Positions 58,916 through 64,000 of a stretch of DNA of 64,000 nt are shown piece after piece (positions within the stretch are counted from its first letter, which is position 1; every line of letters starts with the position of its first letter). Made by a program: the position numbers and the translations under genes. The notes below the pieces were generated by a model, which was not told the DNA's origin, made no database searches, and was given only the letters and a program-made list of their open reading frames with translations. This DNA comes from Raphanus sativus (lineage: Eukaryota > Streptophyta > Magnoliopsida > Brassicales > Brassicaceae), in NCBI RefSeq assembly GCF_000801105.2, contig NC_079514.1, positions 27,366,227 through 27,430,226 on the forward strand, given 5' to 3'.

Positions 58916-61422
58916 CTTTTTTTTTACGTCAAAAGGCTATTCTATTACTCAAACTTGAAGTAGATTGGGTAGCCAAACCGGAATAGAACAACCAACAAAA
59001 TGTAACTCTCTATGGAAAGATCTAGCAGTTTTAGCTAAAAAATCTGAAACTTGATTTCGCTCTCGTGGAACATAAGTGAGGCTGAACTCCGGGAAGCATA
59101 TCTAAAGTGTCTCTATCTTCTCCAATTCCATCGCAAAACTTGGCCAGGCTTGAGGTTCCTTCATCATTGCAATCAGCTCTTTACAGTCTGTCCCAAAGTT
59201 TTGGCATGACGAATACTAAAGCATACTCTCCATCGCCGATCGCAGTGCTTCTACTTCTGAATGCAAGGCTGATTCACGTCGAGTGAGATTCTTTGTGTCC
59301 ATAAGTTGAATTCTTTCTCTAGAGTCCATCCATGCCCATCCAAATCCACTAAACTGAGCAGATAATATCCAGGATCCATCTAACAAGCATATATTTTCCA
59401 AGCTTATGACTTGGGGTTCCTCTGTATTGATTACATGTTCCAATGGATTCACCGCCTCATTTGCATCGAACCATGCTTGGCATTCACTTTCTGCATGTCT
59501 AACTAGCTCCAAAGGATCTCTGTCTATCCCTTTGAGAAGTTTATCATTTCTGGCCTTCCAGATGTACCATATTAGCCAGGGATATGGGTCTATGTCCAGT
59601 TCTGGCTGGATAATATTATTTTTTCTCTAGAACAGGCAGTCCATATTCGCATAGATGCTCGGTAGTGGGAAGATATTTGGGTTTGTATAGCTGGTGGGCA
59701 TTCAAAAATAGCGTGGGTTACAGACTCTTCTGGTTCTCCACATCGTGGACAATAATTATCAATACCTAGCCTTCCAGTTTTGCCCAATGTATCTCTCTTT
59801 TAGGTGGATTGGAGCTCCACCAGAACTGTGCAATGGCACTCGTTAGGTTTTCACATATCTCCAACGGGAGCAGGAAAGTAGACATAACGTATGTTGGCAT
59901 GGCGAGCAAAATTGATTTAATCAGTACTTCCTTCCCGCCTTTTGAGAGCCATATACATGTCCATCCATTAACTCTATGCATCAAGTTATCCTTTAAGAAT
60001 GCAAAAAGTTTGCACTTGGAGCCACTGATGTCTTATGGGATACCTAAGTAAGTTCCCATTCCTCCTTCATTCTGTATTCCTAGTGCATCTTTGATCTCTG
60101 GTCTAGTATTTGCAGTAATCCTCTTACCAAAGAGTAAGGACGATATATCAAAGTTGATACATTGGCTTGAAGCTTTACCATAGATTCTGACTACTTTCAT
60201 TACTTCTTTACATTCACGGGACTCCGCCTTTCAGAAGAAAATGCTATCATCAGCAAAGAAAAGGTGGGATACCGAGGGGCACGCGCGTGTAACGCGCATC
60301 CCTTTTATCTTCCATGGTTCTCTGCATGATTGAGAAGTCTAACGAGCGCTTCCGTGCATAGAATAAAAATGAAAGGAGACAAAGGATCTCCTTGGCGTAG
60401 GCCTTTTCCAGGAACAATATTTCCTCTTGGCTGTCCATTCATGAGTACCTTGTATTTCACCGATGTGATACATCGCATTATCCAGGTTATCCAGATTTCT
60501 GAGAAGCCCATCTTCCGCATGACAGCTTCGATAAACAACCATTCCATCCTATCATATGATTTACTCATGTCCGTCTTAATGGCCATTCTCTTGTTGCGCC
60601 CGCTTGGTTTAGTTCTTAGTGGATGGAACATTTCCTGGGCGATCATAATGTTATCCGAAATCTGTCTTCCAGCAACAAAGGCTGACTGGGTTTCCGATAT
60701 CAGTCCTGGTAGGACTTTCTTTAATCTCTGGCATAAGATCTTTGAGATTATCTTATAACTGACGTTGCACAGGCTAATGGGTCTGCACTGAGACATTTCA
60801 TTAGGCTTTGTTGTCTTTGGAATGAGACAAATATTTGTATCATTCAATCCATTCGCCATAGTCCCATGTAAAAGGAAATTATTAACCATAAGAGTTAAAT
60901 CCTCCTTTACTATATTCTAATATTTCTGATAGAAAAGCGCAGTCATCCCATCTGGCCCAAGAGCCTTTTCTGGATGCATAGAAAAAAGTGCCTATTTGAC
61001 CTCCCATTCAGATACCGGTGTTGTTAGATCATCATTCATTGTCCCAGTAATCGTCGTAGGAACATGGGCCAGCGCCTCTTCAATGTCCTCTGGATTAGAT
61101 AATTCAAAGATCTGTCTAAAGTAGCTAGTAGCAATGGCCACTAATCTTTCTTCATCCTCAACTACATTGCCATTTGCATCGAGTAACTGGGTGATTTTAT
61201 TCCTTGCTCTTCTTTGATTTGTTAAGGCGTGAAATGTTTTTGTATTTTTATCACCTTCTCTCAGAAAAAACACACGACTCTTTTGTTTCCAGAACATTTC
61301 AATTGCCTTAAGAGTATCAGAGAGTTCTTTCAATGCTGCAACAATCTCTTCAGTTGTAGCATTATCGCCTGAGTACAAACCTTCCGCTTTTTCTTTGAGC
61401 TCCTCCACTAGCTTGGCCGAGT
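58916..61422 (-). mobile_element. 5'-truncated LINE (L1-type)
   Basis: On the minus strand the element ends CCTTTTGACGT followed by an A-run (plus strand T-run at 58917-58925). It begins abruptly near 61422 inside ORF2, so the endonuclease and ORF1 are missing, as expected from incomplete reverse transcription. No exact target duplication was recognised. Confidence 0.85.
59216..61422 (-). pseudogene. LINE ORF2 remnant: reverse transcriptase, zf-RVT, RNase H
   Basis: From the right: KSRVFFLREGDKNTKTFHAL upstream of the polymerase; then NDTNICLIPKT, RPISLCNVSYKIISKIL, QSAFVAGRQISDNIMIAQE, KTDMSKSYDRMEW and GLRQGDPLSPFIF. The catalytic FADDS is at 60257-60243. Further left are a zf-RVT region (CPRCGEPEESVTHAIFECP) and a plant-type RNase H end (GFGWAWMD, ESALHSEVEALRSAM). 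Several in-frame stops, including one shortly after FADDS, and frame changes show it is dead. The protein would have performed target-primed reverse transcription in the nucleus. Confidence 0.88.
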
Positions 61423-62102
61423 TAATGTTATGTCAAAGTAGTTTAAATTCTATTTATTATAATCTCAGTCTTTTACACTACAAAAAAATGGTTTTTATTA
61501 GCGGACGAAAAACGCTATCTGTCAATACGATAGCGGTTTATGAAGCTCTGTATCATCGCTGTGATAATAAGTCAAGCACTTTAGATAGCGTTTTTTTGCG
61601 CTGCTATCTTTTGTTCCGCTATGATAGCGTTTTTCTATCTGCAATTAAATATTATTTAATAGCATATAATTTTCATTTTTGTTTCTATTAAAAAAAAATT
61701 AAAAACATAATTAAAATTTAAACTCATTTATATATTTAAATTTTTTTTATTAAATAAAAAGATTTATAATTAAACTGGTTTACAATAAAAATATGATTTA
61801 CAAATTAAAAGTTTTAAACCAAATACTTTATCAGTATGCGCTAACTCTTTATCAGTATTCCAGATCTGTGAGCAAAAACAATTGATTTTATTAGAGAATA
61901 AAAAAATGAAAAGAAGATGAACACGAAAAATATAGACCAAGGAGGAGGAGGCGAGGGGTCATGGTGATGGTGGCTTCCGAACTTGAGCAGAGGTTGTGAG
62001 GTTGAATCCATGAGACAGACGGCAAGTTTAATAGATCGTGGGATGATGATTGAATAGGTGATGAGAGAGGAGGATTGATGGGAGAAGATGATGAGAGAGG
62101 AG
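61423..62102. other. Intergenic with CACTA-like terminus
   Basis: CACTACAAAAAAATGG at 61476 is typical of a CACTA transposon end. It is followed by subterminal copies of CGCTATC and GATAGCG (61513, 61529, 61584, 61617-61629). No opposite end or transposase is seen. 61860-62102 contains GATGATGAGAGAGGAG-type repeats. Confidence 0.6.
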
Positions 62103-62560
62103 TGTTGGACCCAATTTCGGTCCATTAGGCTAATGGGCCTATTTCAAGAAAGCAGGCCGTGAAGGAGAGGCCCGCGAGAGGAGCTCGATGCGATGACGAA
62201 GTCAATGAAGAACACGGAGATCGCTGAGACGGTTATGGGAAGAGCGGAGTCGAGATTATAAAAGGAAAGAGAGATCAACATGTGAAGGACAGCGAAAACC
62301 CTAGAGAGAGAGAGAGCACATTATACACTTTTACCTTTCTTACTTTGTCTTAGATCCCGATCTTGATCGATCTCTTTTGTAATAGTCAATCTCTTTGTTA
62401 TTCCTTGTAATTGACCTCTTAATCAATAAAAGTCCATTTTGTCAACTGAATTCCGATTACATCGTTGTGTTCTAAGGATATTGTTGCCTACATCTTTTGT
62501 CATTCCCCAGTTTACTTTACAAACACTACAAAATACTGAGTGTAGATTTTAGGTTATACA
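62103..62560 (+). repeat. 5' LTR of a right-edge Tat-like element
   Basis: 458 bp, starts TGTTGGACCC, ends GGTTATACA, followed after three bases by TGGCACCGACGGTGGAG, a primer-site-like sequence I cannot assign to a tRNA. Promoter-like TATAAAAGG is at 62256. The partner LTR lies outside the window. Confidence 0.8.
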
Positions 62561-62631
62561 TTTTGGCACCGACGGTGGAGAAGATAAACGAAAAACATTC
62601 TTGCTAAGAACCCGATCTAAGATTTCTAAGC

Positions 62632-63349
62632 GTGAACATGGATCCCAGCCGACAAGGACAAGGATTCAATAGCTCGAGATCAAAAAGATCCGCAACCTCC
62701 AAACATCCCGTACTCTTCCCTCCGTTTCCCGAGGTAGGAAGCGATCATCGACTAGGAAAGACGATCTCAAATAAAAGCGCGATAACCTTCTCTCCTTACG
62801 AGAATGTCGAACTCGATATGCCCCATGATGATGCTCTGATCATCACGATAGAACTCGCTGGCGTAGTTTTTTCAAAAGTCCTCACCGACTCCGGGTGCGT
62901 AGCCAACCTGCTATCGCACGACACCCTTGAGAAAATCAATCGACCCGACCTGGCGGTCAATAAATACGCCCCCCCCCCTTTACAGCTTCGGAGGTGGAAG
63001 CAGAGTACCCCTATTAGGGAATATAGCGATCATCATTAAACCATACGACCTCGAACATGAAACCGAATTTTCCGTGATGCCCGACCTCTCGCCTTTCGAT
63101 GCCGTCTTAGGACGACCTTGGCTCCATCGAATGAGGGCGGTCCCCTCGATTTATCACCAGTGTGTAAAATTCATATCCCCAACCGGGGAAAAGACCATCT
63201 ACGGAAACCAAAAGCAATCGCGATCTTGCTACATGGTAGAATACCGCAAGATATTTCCACAAGGACCGAACCAACCAGTGGTGCGAGATCCCTCAACAAG
63301 AGACCCCGAGAAGGATATCGCATGTACTGTTTCCTTAGATCCGCAGTAA
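62632..63349 (+). pseudogene. Protease of right-edge gypsy element, lacking gag
   Basis: The ATG at 62632 (or 62638) opens MNMDPSRQGQGFNSSRSKR and within ~60 codons reaches HDDALIITIELAGVV and the active site LTDSGCVANLL (Ser in place of the usual Thr). The frame shifts at a C-run near 62970 and continues with AVLGRPWLHRMRAVPSIYH to a TAA at 63347-63349. No capsid domain lies between leader and protease, as in the outer gypsy element. Confidence 0.8.
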
Positions 63350-64000
63350 CCAGAGAAATGCGTTAGCATTGGACGCCATCTCCAACCAAAGATCAAGGAC
63401 GACTTAATAATTTTCCTGAGAAATAATATTAATACATTCGCATGGTCTGCTGCTGATATGCCAGGCATCGACATCAGCGTCGCATCATGCGACCTAAATG
63501 TCGATCCGACGTTTAAGCCGATCAAACGGAAACGAAGAAAGCTTGGGCCGGAGAGAGCCAAAGCAGTAAACGATGAAGTCGGTAAATTGTTGAAAATCGG
63601 ATCGACTCGCGAAGTCCAATACCCGGACTGGCTTGCCAACCCGGTCGTCGTCAAGAAAAAGAATGGGAAATGGAGAGTATGCATCGATTTCACAGACCAA
63701 AACAAAGCTTGTCCGAAAGACAGTTTCTCGTTTCCTCATATAGATCCACTGGTCGAAGCTACGGCCTGTCACGAGTGCTCTACTTACATGGACGCCTTCT
63801 ACGGGTACAACCAGATCCTCATGAACCCTGAGGCTCAGGAGAAAACGAGCTTCATTACCGAACGTGGAACATACTGTTATAAGGTAATGCCCTTTGGACT
63901 AAAGAACGTCGGAGCAACCTACCAAAGGCTGGTAAACAAGATGTTTTACAACCAATTGGGTAAAACGATGGATGTTAACATAGACGACATGCTGGTAAAA
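63350..64000 (+). pseudogene. Reverse transcriptase of right-edge gypsy element (partial)
   Basis: Continues the same frame after the TAA: PEKCVSIGRHLQPKIKDDL, ADMPGIDISV, DPTFKPIKRKRRKLGPER, YPDWLANPVVVKKKNGKWR, MDAFYGYNQI, MPFGLKNVGATYQRLV and VNIDDMLVK at the window edge. It is close to the outer element's polymerase and in opposite orientation. It is open to the edge; the rest of pol lies beyond. Confidence 0.9.

Noticed and set aside
58905..61440. Target duplication of the LINE (ATAATGTC versus TTATGTC)
   Set aside because: The candidate flanks do not match exactly, so I did not call it.
61841..62125. Minus-strand 94-codon frame with a His run and hydrophobic tail
   Set aside because: It crosses the start of the right-edge LTR, is low complexity and has no recognisable domain.
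1..64000. tRNA and rRNA genes
   Set aside because: None recognised; tRNA-like matches are only short primer binding sites of retroelements.

Overview
The window is plant nuclear DNA, almost certainly from a Brassicaceae species (Brassica/Raphanus type). The evidence is spliced genes, Athila-like and Tat-like Ty3/gypsy elements, Mutator-like (MULE) transposons, an L1-type LINE and Brassicaceae-style F-box fragments. It is heterochromatin-like: only one short gene (57617-58210) looks like an intact host gene, and nearly everything else is a transposable element or its debris.

Layout. 1-710 is an inverted Athila-like fragment. 711-6755 holds a MULE: a broken plus-strand gene made of repeated phase-0 exons with AT-hooks, converging on a multi-exon minus-strand transposase. 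6868-9588 and 43726-48616 are the two halves of one minus-strand Tat-like Ty3/gypsy element. It was split inside its integrase by an Athila-like element (9589-43725, target-site duplication ACTCC). That element carries gag and protease but no reverse transcriptase. It was in turn entered by element A (17497-42420, duplication GGAAT), a non-autonomous Tat relative. Element A's 5' LTR was then entered by element B (18299-23486, duplication CCGGC), a non-autonomous element with a tRNA-iMet primer site.

A 100-N gap (29100-29199) is flanked by two nearly identical ~11.8 kb copies (17305-29099 and 29200-40993). Small indels cluster towards the gap-facing end of each copy. This is best read as two overlapping contig ends that were not merged, so element B and the 5' part of element A are probably present once, not twice.

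Right of the nest: a solo LTR (47195-48103) sits beside the primer site of the old gypsy element. That element's 5' LTR abuts a broken 'putative plant transposon protein' gene (48617-49290). An F-box gene follows (50019 onward), interrupted and partly duplicated together with MULE tail fragments. Then come a second, dead MULE (52335-55616), a Stowaway-like MITE, the host gene, a 5'-truncated LINE (58916-61422), a CACTA-like terminus and the start of another gag-less Tat-like element running off the right edge.

The most unusual signal is a dispersed array of TCGATCGA-type palindromes in the Athila-like element. They recur at almost exactly 24-bp spacing in the LTRs, the coding regions and the 3' untranslated region alike. 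Other points of interest are a spliced antisense coiled-coil gene kept even in a derivative that has lost pol, and two gypsy elements in which the start of gag appears to run straight into the protease.
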